A DNA stretch of 64,000 nucleotides from Patella vulgata (Eukaryota > Mollusca > Gastropoda > Patellidae): positions 27,665,062-27,729,061 of the forward strand of contig NC_065885.2 in NCBI RefSeq assembly GCF_932274485.2. Reading direction: 5' to 3'. The position numbers and the translations under genes were made by a program. Below, one piece after another: positions 34,025 through 44,509 of the stretch. The notes below the pieces were generated by a model. That model saw only the letters and a list, made by a program, of their open reading frames with translations, was not told the origin of the DNA and ran no database searches. Position 1 is the first letter of the stretch. Each line of letters opens with the position of its first letter.

Positions 34025-34475
34025 GGGCATTCTCAATTAATTTCCCTGCAGATAAGACTATCAGACGAAACAGATCAGTAACCATGTGAAATAGTTATCC
34101 CAATTAATTACAGTTATAGCTTTTACTTTTATCAAAAAACATTCTATAAATGGACCTGACTTTTTTTGTAATATCAGTTTTCCGAAGATCATAATGGAGT
34201 AAAATAATACAAATGTATTCGCCCTCGTGATAAAAGTGAAATAAATTTATTAATAGGAAGTTACTGGCTTTAATGATGTATTCTTATTTCAGAACATTTT
34301 CACTAATGGTTACATGCCGGTGGCTGTGAATTTGAGAATCCCCGCTTTTGGAGAATCACAGACACCGGTTACAGGCTAATACAAGGAAGGGCCATTTTAT
34401 TATAATTTGGTGACATTTAGAATTTTTTAAAAAACTTTCTGTTAGGTAAATTGGATTCACAAACATATATCACTA

Positions 34476-35135
34476 AGTCTTGTTGTATCCCCTTTGATAG
34501 TACTGATGAAAGGTCAAGTTAAAAGCTCAAATGCATTAGGTGTTAGAACTGGATTCACTGAAAAAGAGATGACTCAGGACACAAGAAGAGGTAAGCATTG
34601 TTATTTGTAAATGAGTTTAAAATAAATTACACCTATTTTCATTTGTCTTTGATGCAATAGCTGGATTATGTACCATTTTGATATAATAATTAATGCAATT
34701 ATAATTGATAAGCGTATATCAAACTACTTTACAGATATTTAATGACGGAAAATACAGTGTTATATTTACATCGCCGGGAGCTCTGGCGACTAAGACTCGG
34801 AGATCACCTTTTCTTATCAAAGAGTACAGAGAACGGACGTGCTTGTTTTGTTGTGATGGAGTCCACTGTATATCAGAATGGTAAGGACTTCTAAATCAGC
34901 TTTCTTACAGATTGTTGGTGGATTAGATGTACCGAGTTGGCAATTAACTTCCTGGTCTGTTTTCAGGGGTGACGATTTCAGACCAGACTATAAGCGGGTT
35001 AGTGAGACACGGAGCTCTGTGAAAGTTCCCATCCTTTGTCTCGGCAACATGCACAGAAAAGATTTTAGGACATATTTTTCAATATATTGGCCTAAACAAA
35101 TCGGACACCGTCCGTCCTGATTTCTGTAATTCCTG
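34476..35135 (+). pseudogene. RecQ-like helicase fragment with introns
   Basis: RecQ-family helicases unwind DNA using ATP. Three exon-like pieces are visible. 34476-34590 reads SLVVSPLIVLMKGQVK and TQDTRR, the motif Ia/Ib region. 34735-34880 reads YSVIFTSPGAL and CDGVHCISEW, motifs up to II; the usual DEVH box is DGVH. 34967 onward reads GDDFRPDYKRVSE and VPILCL. The second intron (34881-34966) has GTAAG and TTTTCAG ends and joins in phase exactly through the ISEWG motif. The first intron (34591-34734, GTAAG to TTTACAG) joins out of phase. A one-base excess near 35041 shifts the frame before the TATCTEKIL-type block. Walker A and the C-terminal helicase half are absent. The intron structure says it is not a processed copy. 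RecQ-like genes are multicopy in some molluscs, so it may be a decayed duplicate. Confidence 0.85.
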
Positions 35136-35380
35136 ACAGGTTAGTAGTATATGTTGTTTGTTTCTTCACATTTTTGAATTATCCATACAGTATGGACTTC
35201 TTTATGATCTATTTCTGTGTGATTTTATCAAGACGTTTAGGCATGGGTTAACCTATAAGCAATGAAATCACTGCTTAGGGGATCAAATGAAAATGTATTT
35301 AGCATAGTGCAGCTGAACTAGAGCCCACAAAAAGGTTCACACAGTAAATCAAAAATAGCACAGTATAAAAAAAACAATTA
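35136..35380. other. no gene recognised
   Basis: Short non-coding spacer between the helicase remnant and a SINE. Confidence 0.5.
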
Positions 35381-35783
35381 TTGTCTTCATTTCTGGGGAT
35401 CATGTGGCTAAGTGGGTAAAACGCTAGCTCGCTAGCATGGAGGTCGGGTGTTCGATCCCTGCATTGGCCGAGAAAGTTCATCCAGATTTTCCGGCGTGGT
35501 TCCCCCTTGTCAGTGATGCAGGATGGAGGGCCTGACAAGGAAAGCTGTCTAGTCGTTCGGATGGGACGAAAAACCAAGGTCCCGTGTACACATTGGCGTG
35601 CACGTAAAAGATCCCTTGGCAGCTGGAATTCGATATAAGAGTAGGCCGTAGTGCCGCTGTCCGGGCAAAATTTCCTTCATAGCACACTGTATGGCGTATG
35701 CCCGTCTTCATTAGCCCAGGTTAGGAGCAGAACAGTAGGACGTTAAACCCCATTTCATTTCATTTCATTTTGTCTTCATTTCT
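35381..35783 (+). repeat. tRNA-derived SINE with perfect 14-bp target duplication
   Basis: The tRNA-like head starts GGGGATCATGTGGCTAAGTG (box A TGGCTAAGTGGG, box B GGTGTTCGATCCCTGC). The body is as in the 21208 copy and the tail is (ATTTC)n ending at 35769. The flanking repeat TTGTCTTCATTTCT occurs at 35381-35394 and 35770-35783. This copy and the one at 21208 define the family: about 375 bp, ATTTC tail. Confidence 0.96.
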
Positions 35784-36059
35784 TGTCTGCTAGACAATGG
35801 AAAAGTTGGCATATGTACCATTGTTAGCTTGTGCTTAGTGTATCACTCAGCTTTCATCCGGCTCTGAATAACATAATAGTTTTTTAAGTAAATGATAACA
35901 TATTCTTGTGATTCTGCTTTTCAGACCAGATATATTTCTCAAGATTGAAAAATGTAAGGGACAAAAGCCAAACTCCATGGCAGATGTGGCCAAATTAAAA
36001 TCAGGAAATACATTTATTGATTGGCTCATGATTTCATAGAATTAAGGTGGTGGGATGGG

Positions 36060-36325
36060 AATGGTTTGGGATCGAACGATCTAACGCATGCTCTTTAGAT
36101 CTTAGGATCTGTTATTGAGTCAAGTGGCGTGGTTTTGATACCAAATTGTTACATCTCACGTGACAAGGAGTAGTGTCGCATGCCCAACTTCATGGGCCCT
36201 CCGGTTTCCTCCCACTGCTAAAGACCACTGCAGACAAGCGAATTATTAAAACGAAATTGTAGCATATTTATGTAAGTCTCGCAATGACTGGGTTTGTTTT
36301 GAGTGGACATTACAAACTCCTTCTC
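36060..36325 (+). repeat. Meta-domain-type SINE, degenerate copy
   Basis: Blocks in order: TTGAGTCAAGTGGCGTGGTT (tRNA-derived head), CACGTGACAAGGAGTAG, GGGCCCTCCGGTTTCCTCCC and ACTGC-AAAGACC (the Meta-type core), then GCGAATTATTAAAACGAAAT and GAGTGGACATTA. It matches 61400-61670 and 40917-41128 in reverse orientation but is more decayed. Confidence 0.75.
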
Positions 36326-36371
36326 TTGCACACGGAATAGGTTTTAGTTTTTATATACTTACTTGTCAATA

Positions 36372-36550
36372 AATGAAATGAAATGAAATGGGGTTTAACG
36401 CCCTACTGTTTTGCTCCGAACTGGGCTAATGAAGACGGGCATACGCCATACAGTGGGCTATGAGGGATATTTTGCCCGGACAGCGGCACTACGGCCTACT
36501 CTTATATCGAATTCCAACTGTCAAGGGATCTTTTACGTGCACGCCAATGT
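36372..36550 (-). repeat. tRNA-derived SINE (ATTTC tail), head-truncated
   Basis: On the minus strand only the 3' half is present: CGTGCACGTAAAAGATCCC through GAATTCGATATAAGAGTAGG to a (ATTTC)n tail at 36372-36390. The tRNA head is absent; sequence beyond 36550 is unrelated. Confidence 0.92.
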
Positions 36551-36675
36551 CAGCATATATTGTTCACAATTTCCCAGGCAGCCTGTTATTGACCGATCTT
36601 TAGGAAAACTGGTATTCATATTTACGGCCAAAAGATTCAGGCAAAAGATTCCCTTTCTATACTGTGAAAAGAAAA

Positions 36676-36805
36676 TATGGCTGCTGATGTGGTTCGGTGT
36701 GACAGGTCACATCTGATGTTTTGTTTGCCGGATATTCTTATATGGCTGCTGACGTAGGCCTGTGTGACAGGTCACATCTGAAGTTTTGTTTGCCGGATGT
36801 CCTGC
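36676..36805 (+). repeat. 65-bp tandem duplication with a palindrome
   Basis: Two units, 36676-36740 and 36741-36805, both begin TATGGCTGCTGA and contain TGTGACAGGTCACA, an inverted repeat with a 2-base centre, then TTTTGTTTGCCGGAT. Few differences, so a young duplication. Confidence 0.85.
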
Positions 36806-37790
36806 TTATTATATCAACACTTAATTAAGTATCTGTACTTTTATCCTCCTTTAAACTAAAATAATTTGTTATTTCAAACTTGGAATGTCACACTGTGGCA
36901 GCATTAAGGTCTCTGAACGTTATTTAAGGGATTGAGGAATCCCTTTTAAATGGACCTCTTTTTAATCGGATTGAATCCAGGCTGGGAGACTAGTTTTAGA
37001 TATTTTGATTTTATTTTCTAAATTAAGCGTTAAACAATTTATTACATTTTAGCGTGAATTAAGTCATGCTTCATAGTTTCCGAACGATGCAAATGACGCA
37101 CAGACACTTTATCAGTGGTTCAAAAATGTCATGGTTTTTAATCAGAATATTGCGAAAAAGACGAGGGTGAGTAGGAAACCATTGTTGATAGAACTATCGG
37201 TGTCTTTGTCTCTTGTTCTCCAAAAAGTGCGAACGGCGAACGCCAAAAAATTGGGATAATGCGACTTGATGATCGGGATTCGGTTATTTCCCGCGTATTT
37301 TTTTATTCACAACGAAGCGAAGAAATGCGATGTACTGATAATACGAGAAGGCATATATTTTAATTGACATTTAAAGACATATTTTCTGTGTTTCTTTTTT
37401 TTTGTATGGAAATAATAATCATTGATTTTTTTTATCTCGTGTTTGGTTTAATTAAGACATTTTATCATACAGTGTTCATTGATCTCTGGTTTGTGTTTAT
37501 GTTTCTTCATTCCCCTAAAAATACAACTACTTGCAATTTAACCACAACTTTCAACTTTTCCCGCCCTTTCCTTTCCGTTGCTGATGTAAGTGTTCAGGCC
37601 TATAAATACATATATTTTGTATTTTGTACTATACTATTTTTAGGCCTATAAATCCATTTATTTTTGTATAATATTGTTTTCAAGATATAAACCTAATAGA
37701 ACCACTGATCTACTAAAAGCAAATTCCCGGCGTAGCTGAACAGTTTGAAAATGTGTAGATCTACAACTCGTCAAGAAGCCTTGATGCCTC
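36806..37790. other. no gene recognised
   Basis: AT-rich non-coding sequence. A short duplication (GGCCTATAAAT then ATTTTTGTAT-type text) lies at about 37596-37670. The 95-residue frame at 37364-37651 is hydrophobic and low complexity, with no domain. Confidence 0.45.
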
Positions 37791-37794
37791 GGTA

Positions 37795-37870
37795 AGTCTT
37801 ACACTAGCTCGCTAACCAGGAGGTCTCGGGTTCGCTCCCCGTATTGACCGAGAAAGTACCCCCGGATTTG
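37795..37870 (+). repeat. SINE head fragment
   Basis: ACTAGCTCGCTAACCAGGAG, then GGGTTCGCTCCCCGTATTGA and CCGAGAAAGTACCCCCGGAT, match the tRNA-like head and start of the body of the ATTTC-tail SINE. The rest of the SINE is missing. Confidence 0.8.
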
Positions 37871-38100
37871 ACTGCAAATCGCTCGGTAGGGGGTTCTAGA
37901 ACATTGTCGACTTTCGCAAAATATTTGACTCAATGAACAGTTCCAGTAACTTTTGAAGGATTCCATTGAATAAATGGAGCTGCTACTGTCCAATATACGC
38001 GATCAAATCTGTCTGCATTGCAATACTGTTCGACATCTCCCCATGCTTAAATGAATGTGCAATGGAAAACTTTTATATAGGTATTTTACTAACATTAAAT
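37871..38100 (+). repeat. dispersed repeat family D4, copy 1
   Basis: Shares CAATGAACAGTTCCAGTAA, GAAGGATTCCATTGAATAAA, GCGATCAAATCTGTCTGCAT and GGTATTTTACTAAC with 51545-51965. The other copy has its front section amplified in tandem. Class unknown. Confidence 0.75.
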
Positions 38101-38921
38101 AATTGGTTCTCTGTAGTTTTCCCAGCAAACTTAACAGACCTATGTGAAATACATGTGTAGTGACATGTTGACACTGAGTTGGTTTAAGCCGATACATAAA
38201 AACGTAACCAAGTACTAATCATACAACAGAAAGTAGGCACAGTATAGCATAATCCCTTTGAAATTCAACATTCTTGTTACAATTCGCGAGCTTAATATGC
38301 CTTTGAGAATTTTACTTGTTTGAAGCTTCTTAACGTAATGAATTGCAAAAGTAGAGGAATTAAGTTTAAAGTCCCGTCAATACAATACTCAAATGCTTAA
38401 CTGTTATTGTACAATATTGCAGAGGAGAACAGTCGCCAATGATATTGTTGAAGACTCGGTGGACTTTTAGTACTAACTGTGGCCAACAATGTATAATATA
38501 AAGATTGCCAACCAAAGCGTGGAAATACACCCCCGAAGCATGAGCTTTGTCTCAACTGTGGCTTATCCGAAAGACAAAATTGGTTGTTTAGCAAATTTCA
38601 CAAAGATCTAGGATCCTTGAAGAAATCTAATCTCTATTGTTTTGACAAGCTTTTACGGAAACATATCTCTGAAGAAGAAATCCCCAGTTTTCTGAAAATG
38701 AATAGTATTCATTCTTTTTTATTCCACTGCTTCACAATATACCTACACATGAGCTATGAATACAGATAGGGCTCATCCTCTCATGACAACAATGCTGCAG
38801 AACGCAAGGTCCATTACAAACTATAGGCTCGGATAAGGGGAAATGAAATTAAATATGGTTTAATGGCACGTCAGCACCAACCGAGTTATATTGCACCACA
38901 CGTATGGTGATCGTTTTGAGA
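38101..38921. other. no gene recognised
   Basis: Non-coding. The 61-residue frame at 38584-38769 has a plausible amino-acid mix but no splice partners or domain that I recognise. Confidence 0.4.
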
Positions 38922-39023
38922 CAGGCTAAATCATATCACAAAAATTTATATGCATGAATAAAATCAATATCACAGGCTAAATCATATCACAAAAATGTAT
39001 ATGCATGAATAAAATCAATATCA
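38922..39023 (+). repeat. 51-bp tandem duplication
   Basis: Two nearly identical units, 38922-38972 and 38973-39023, each beginning CAGGCTAAATCATATCACAA. A single substitution is visible, so it is recent. Confidence 0.9.
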
Positions 39024-39603
39024 CAGTGCATGTATATCAAATTTAATAAAAAAAAAGAACAAAACAAAAAATAACCCAATCTTTTACTCAAATAAACATT
39101 TAAAATAGAAAATATTATAAAGAGCCGATATCGCGCCCACTGTGAATCTGTGATAACTTGACTATGAAAGTGAAAATAATTACATCATTTACATGGACCT
39201 ATATCTTCAATATACATGTATTGTTGTGGTGAATATACATAAATTAGCAAAGATATTACTATGTCCTCATATTTTCCCCAAGTGTCAGCGCTAAGTCAAG
39301 TTTCACCACCGATCAGCGATTTTGTCAAGAGAGATCTTGTCCGTCCGGCGACACTCAAACGCAACAAGTCAATAGTTCATTGTCAAGTTCCTGTTTCATT
39401 ACTGAGTGCATAACAGTTTTTACTAATTTCAGCTTTGTAAAACTGGCAGGTATTGTGATATTTAGGATTTTTCCCTTCTATTTTACCATGGTTTGTTTAC
39501 CTCTTGAATTCATTTAGTTGGGGGGGGGGGGTATCAAATTACAAATAAAACAGGATGTGCATGATTGCTATCTATTTACTGACATGATTCGTATTTCTTG
39601 CAG

Positions 39604-39996
39604 ATGCGCATCCCTGAGAAGATGAAATATACAAAACATGTCATCATCACTCAAAATTCAATAGACCGAAAAGAGCACTTGGATTTGCTGCTTTGTGAGC
39701 TTTCTTATGCCGCTTCACAAACGATAAAATTACAAGAAGTGGTTAAAGAATTACCCATTATTATTTCAGAAGAGGAAATTATAATACCACAGTCCGACTA
39801 AATTTCAACGACTAAATCCAACTGGTGTCAAAACTATTACTAATTCAAAATTTCAAGGGCTGACAGCAATCCTTAGGAGTGCCGTTGGGAACCTAGAAGT
39901 AGAAGTAATGGGGTAACTGGTGTTGATGGATCCCCAACTCTCAGTATTACTACAAGAGCCGGTAATTTAATAAGAAAATTTAGATTCAATCCGTGA
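39604..39996 (+). pseudogene. fossil paralogue of exon 2 of the secreted-protein gene at 53606-58607
   Basis: This stretch aligns over its whole length with exon 2 of the minus-strand host gene. Shared peptide blocks include KFNRPKR (KYTRPKR in the intact gene), TRSG, LNPTGV (LNPSNV), and a C-terminal PTLSI with NLIRKFRFNP (DLINKFRFNP). The alignment begins right after a TTTCTTGCAG acceptor, at the same exon boundary, so it descends from an intron-bearing gene copy, not from a processed transcript. It is broken, with about five breaks. No exon 1 was found upstream. Because the family might be toxin-like (uncertain), it is described only as a fossil. A MITE lies 43 bases downstream. Confidence 0.85.
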
Positions 39997-40033
39997 CAGA
40001 TTCAAGATTACATATTTGATTGTAATATGAATG

Positions 40034-40694
40034 CTGATGTACGAAAGCCCAGAAGGCTCATTCAAAATTCCAAATTACCGATAAAATAGCAAATTGGCAG
40101 CTCCCCCCCTCAATTAAACAAATTAGAATTTATATAAATTGTAATTTTACACAACTAGTTACTTTCTAGTTTACCCGTTCCAAATTACTAGATTCCAAAT
40201 TCCAGATTCCAAATTCCAAATTCCAAATGCGAAATTAAAAATTCCAAATGCGAAATTCCAAATTCATGTCTTACCGATAAAATAGCAAATTGGCTGCCCC
40301 CCTCAATTAAACAAATAAGAATTTATATAAATTGTAATTTTACACAACTTATTACTTCTACCTATCTGGGCCGGATAAATACCCGTTCCAAATTACTAGA
40401 TTCCAGATTCCAGATTCCAAATTCCAGATTCCAAATTCCAAATTCCAATCTGATCCGACCGATCGGATCAGGTTTTTGCTTTTGACTAATTAGTTAGAGT
40501 ATAATAACAATATTCCAGTTCGGGTTTGCTTCGGCAGATGTGAACAGTTTGGGGCAAAGTTCCTCTGCAGTGAGCTACTCTGCTACTCGGTATCCTAGGA
40601 CTGGCATTTTTTTTTTTTGCTACAGCAGCAAATTTGGAATTTGGAATCAGGAATTTGGAATTTAGAATGAGCCTTCTGGGCTTTCGTACTGATG
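40034..40694. mobile_element. MITE with inverted ends, 6-bp duplication and internal 7-bp repeat arrays
   Basis: Ends are TACGAAAGCCCAGAAGGCTC (40040) and its reverse complement ending at 40688; the inverted ends reach about 33 bp including AATTCCAAATT. CTGATG flanks both sides (40034-40039, 40689-40694). The interior is dominated by degenerate ATTCCAA/ATTCCAG 7-bp repeats and a tandemly duplicated block (CCCCTCAATTAAACAAAT and TTTATATAAATTGTAATTTT at about 40105 and 40302). No coding sequence. Superfamily not assigned. Confidence 0.82.
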
Positions 40695-40916
40695 TTATAT
40701 GTTGATGCGTTTTATAATTGGAATAAGAAAATAATTTACCACACATTATTCTATTCCTTTCCTTTTTTTAGTTTGCTATACTATTTATACTACAGTAAGT
40801 TATAAATATATTTCACCGTGTCCGTCGACCGTCTACAGTTGAGTTGTGAACGGTTTTGGCAGATGTAGTGTGAAATATTGATTGTGGTCATGAGACGACT
40901 AAACGTTATGATATTC

Positions 40917-41128
40917 AGAGGGAGCGAAATGGGGTTTAAATAGGTCATTTCGGGACTATTATTTCAATAATTCGCTTGCGCGTAGGGGTCTCGGAAAACC
41001 CACGAGGTTGGATAGGCGACCTTATTCCTTGTCACGTTCAATCGGGGAATCGAAACCACGCCATATGACTCAATGACAGACCTTATGATACAACGCGTAC
41101 GCACTTACCATTCAGCCCCCCCCCCGTA
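40917..41128 (-). repeat. Meta-domain-type SINE, copy
   Basis: On the minus strand: a tRNA-like head (TCATTGAGTCATATGGCGTG, box B GGTTTCGATTCCCC), then GTGACAAGGAATAAGGTCGC, the core GTGGGTTTTCCGAGACCCCT, GCGCAAGCGAATTATTGAAA, and a 3' end matching GTTTAAACCCCATTTC. The core is shorter than in 61400-61670 because the CGGGTCCTCCGGTTT part is missing. Confidence 0.85.
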
Positions 41129-41189
41129 TCGATATTCAGCGTGGGGTCATGGGAGGATGAACCCTATTGATTTTAAGCGTTCCGCTACT

Positions 41190-41330
41190 TTTTGTTATCT
41201 ATTAGTCTGGCAAGTACATGTATATAACACACTAGAATCAATCACGTTGCACTCATCCAACACTGATAGATGAGAAGAGAACTATTTGCGACACTTTCTC
41301 TTTTTGCGCTGATGGATATTATGAATTGTC
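41190..41330 (+). repeat. short dispersed repeat, partner of 10878-11005
   Basis: Shares GTTATCTATTAGTCTGGCAA-type sequence, AATCAATCACGTTGCAC and TTTGCGACACTTTCTCTTTT with the reverse complement of 10878-11005. Part of an unassigned repeat. Confidence 0.65.
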
Positions 41331-41789
41331 GTGTAACTTTTTATGCACTGACATGTATGTATATATATTATAATTTGTCGTCTAAGCTTCAACTACAGGG
41401 ATACGTGCCCACTAAACTTAGAAAAACCTTTAAAAGGTGTCATGGCCGTCATATTGATCTAATTAGTAAATATAACACGTATCTTTCAGCTATTATTCGA
41501 GATATATTTGACGCTTATACTATTTTCCTGATTATTTCTGTTACCACTGTCCATCATGTGCATGATGAATATGGACAGCCCATTTGCTAATTACGCTATT
41601 TTACCTAGCTTTCGTCTAATGGTTTGGATGCAGCTATGGTGGAAAAGCTTACTCTTCCGGGCACCTGTTACCACATTTCATCATGTATTTTGTACATTGT
41701 GAACAGCCCATTTGCTGATTACCGTTTATTTTTCTAATACCGTTTTTTTCAGAAATCGAACGGCTTGGAGTGTTCATACTTTATACGCC
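41331..41789. other. no gene recognised
   Basis: Frames here show no domain. GAACAGCCCATTTGCTGATTAC (about 41700) recurs from GGACAGCCCATTTGCTAATTAC (about 41572), a small local duplication about 130 bp apart. Confidence 0.45.
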
Positions 41790-42920
41790 GACATTTTCAT
41801 GTGGACGTGTTATGCCGTCGCCCCTGTCCGTCCGTCCGTCCGCCCACAATTTGTTTGTGGACACTGTATAGGTCACAATTGTTATCCGATTTTGACAAAA
41901 CTTGAAATATAGGTCTATCTCGCAAAGATCTCGGGTTCTGTCGATACTGGCATGTATCGGACCATATCTTCATGGGTTATGGCCCCTGATTGTTCGATCC
42001 TCCAGAGGTCACAATTGTTATCCGATTTAAAAAAAAACCTTCGAATAAATATTTCACCGTTACGCCGTAATATTGATTGAGTTTGAATTTCGTGAAAATT
42101 GGACCAAAACTGCCGGACAAAATGACCACCCCTCGTACGCAAATGGTGTAAAATATGGTATATCAAACTTGTGGTCCCTCTAGAGGTCAGTCACAATTTT
42201 GACCCGACTTTGATGAAACTTGAAATACATATTTATAACCCAAAGATATTGGTTCCTCTCGATATTCGCGGATACAGGATCGCAATTTCCTGAATTATGG
42301 ACCCTGATTATACGATTTTATCGAATTTAAAAAATCGTTTGAATATATCACCGTTACACCCTAATGACGGTTGAGTTTGAATCTCCTAAAAATCTGACCC
42401 AAACTGCCGGACAAAATGGCCGTGCCTGGTACGCAAATAGTGTAAAAGTATGTAATACCACCATACAAATTTGTGGACACTCTAGAAGTCACAATTTTAA
42501 TCTGATTTTAATGCAACTTGAAATGTATGATTATAATCAATAGATCCTGGTTCCTGTCGATATATGCGCATATCGGACTGTAAATTTCTGGATCATGGCC
42601 CCTGATTGTACGAAAAATCACGTTTTAAGCTTGTGGGCCCTCTAGAGGTCACAATTTTTGTCCGATTTAACCCCCCCCCCCCAACAAAACAACGTTTAAA
42701 TGTATCACCGTTACGCCCTAATGACGGTCGAGTTTGAATTTCGTGAAAATCGGACTAAAACTTCCTAAAAAAAATGACCGCTCCTTATACGCAAGTAGTG
42801 TAAAAGTATGTAATACCAAGCTTGTGAGCCCTCTAGAATATCTCAGTCCCTTTCGATATTCGCGTATTTCAGACCATGACTTCCTGGATTATGGCCCCTG
42901 ATTGTACGAAAAAAAGCTTT
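41790..42920 (-). repeat. dispersed repeat family P2, copy 3 (reverse orientation)
   Basis: Starts with ACATTTTCATGTGGACGTGT, GCCCCTGTCCGTCCGTCCGT and CACAATTTGTTTGTGGACAC, the reverse of the P2 right end. At least three diverged core units follow, carrying CCCTGATTGTACGA, CTCTAGAGGTCACAATT, ACCGTTACGCC and GTACGCAAATAGTG. It runs up to the Tc1-like relic at about 42950. This is the longest copy of the family here. Confidence 0.8.
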
Positions 42921-42949
42921 TTTAGCATGTTTTCTATCTATCTCTTGCA

Positions 42950-43930
42950 AAATGCGGTGCGACGTTATTAAGTCTCCTCTGAATTTCACGCCAAAGATGT
43001 TCAATCTAAGAGCTGACCAGTGCATAACGTTGACACCGTTCTGCTGTAGAAAGTCCCGAGTAACTCTGGTGGTGTGGGCACGGGTGTTGTCATGCTGGAA
43101 AACGTTGTTTCGATGACGTGGGGTCTGAGAGCTTGATCGATGTAGCGCACTGTTGTGATGCCGCCTCCTCTCCCTGGACCAAGATTATGGAACATCACTG
43201 GACCCACTCTCTGGTTCAGGTCGATTCCACCCCAAACCATTATACTTGCCCCCGCCCCCCATGAGTCTCGTTTCATGACACAGAATAACGCTGGCCACGT
43301 CGACGACATATTCTGGGCCTGCCATCTGCAGTTGATACGCAATACCTACTCTCATCTGTGAACAGAACAGTTCTCCATTACCTGTGAAGCCAGTTCTGGT
43401 GTTGTTGGGCAAGCTGTAGACGTTCACGTCGGTGGCGAGGGTTGAGGATCGGTCCACGGTAAGATCTACGGCAATGGATGTTCTCTCTGTTGAGACGTCG
43501 GCGAACTATATCGGTACTGATGGGTCATCCGTGTGTTCCTACTGTCTGACGTGCTGTCTCGGATGCCTGTGTGAATGGATTCTGCACGCGCTGTCTCACA
43601 ACATGGCGATCTTGTCGCCTTGTGGTAATCCTTGGTCTACCAGTTCAGGTGTTGGTGGTCCGAAAGCGTTGTTGAAGCCTGTAGATGGTCCGAACATTAA
43701 CCTGGAAGTGATTGGCAACGGCTTGGGCAGTGTGGTCAGCGTCGAGTCTTCCAAGCGACTGGTTCCTCCGAGCTGTCGCGAGTCGTCGTATGCTCCTGAT
43801 ATTGTAGTGTGAATGATTCAATCAGGTATGGGGGTGCGTTTTGTAGAACTGGTCCTGGTGAACAGCACGTGCAACATGAATTACATGGAAATGATGGAGA
43901 ACACATTACCATCTCAGAAGTCATGTTGCA
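42950..43930 (-). pseudogene. Tc1-like transposase relic, family distinct from the 3.6-kb copy
   Basis: On the minus strand: HFQVNVRTIYRLQQRF (helix-turn-helix, about 43730-43680), GRPRITTRRQDRHVV, then TVLFTDESRYC with the first catalytic D (about 43380-43360). SIMVWGGI and VRYIDQALRPHV follow (43240-43130), then FQHDNTRAHTTRV with the second D (about 43100), and IEHLW with the final E (about 43000), where the usual PDLNP run before it is lost. Several stops and frame changes interrupt it. The inverted ends were not found. The residues differ strongly from the DD34E copies at 3901 and 56973. Confidence 0.88.
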
Positions 43931-44159
43931 TTTTTGAGAACATTTCCAGGGTTCAATTCTGTGTTTGGGAAGGAGCCTTATTGCTCATGTAAAGTTAGAG
44001 ATGTGGTCACAAATATACAATAAAATCATTTGGCAAGTTTTATGCATTGCGTCTATTCAGAGTAACATACCAAGCTGGCGCTTCTTTTGGTGCTTAGTAT
44101 ATAATCCGCCAGTTTAGAAAACGCCAATCAACCACCGAATAAGATATTCTGTCCAAATT
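43931..44159. other. no gene recognised
   Basis: Short spacer; nothing recognised. Confidence 0.5.
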
Positions 44160-44325
44160 TAGATGTGTAGACATCGAATAGAATTCTACCCTCCATAACT
44201 ACACATTAGATGAATCCATTTCAGCAAATTGTATATAGAAAGAGTAACCCCGATTGTTCCTCACTAAATCAGGGATATAAAATGAAATTGTAGACAGAGT
44301 GTGATTAATTGGATTTGAAATTATG
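44160..44325 (+). repeat. dispersed repeat family D3, copy 2
   Basis: Diverged partner of 25860-26060 in the same orientation. Confidence 0.6.
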
Positions 44326-44329
44326 AAAT

Positions 44330-44508
44330 CCTCGGATATATGTTTCTCTGGGTTTTTTTGTTAATGTCTTATTTGATGGATTAATGTTCTGATTGTTGTA
44401 ATTTTATATTAGTTGTACTTATGTGAAGCGCCCGAGAGCGGCTCGCTTAGTTGAATTGTCGACGCTATATAAATTAATTATTATTATATATTATTATTAT
44501 TATATTTT
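44330..44508 (+). repeat. 3' end of a LINE/SINE with (ATT)n tail
   Basis: GTGAAGCGCCCGAGAGCGGC then GACGCTATATAAATTAATTA and an (ATT)n run: a GCGC..CTATATAAAT-(ATT)n ending common to L2/CR1-type LINE tails and their SINEs in animals. No reverse-transcriptase sequence is adjacent. Confidence 0.6.
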
Positions 44509-44509
44509 A

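Noticed and set aside
35395-35465. tRNA gene suggested by box A and box B sequences
   Set aside because: The box sequences are the head of the SINE; there is no proper cloverleaf end and the sequence continues into the SINE body.
39598-39801. 67-residue plus-strand open frame starting MQMRIPEKMKY
   Set aside because: It is an out-of-frame reading across the fossil exon; the family resemblance is in a different frame.
41270-41590. 106-residue open frame starting MRRELFATLSLF
   Set aside because: Its start lies in a dispersed repeat shared with 10878-11005, and I recognise no domain.
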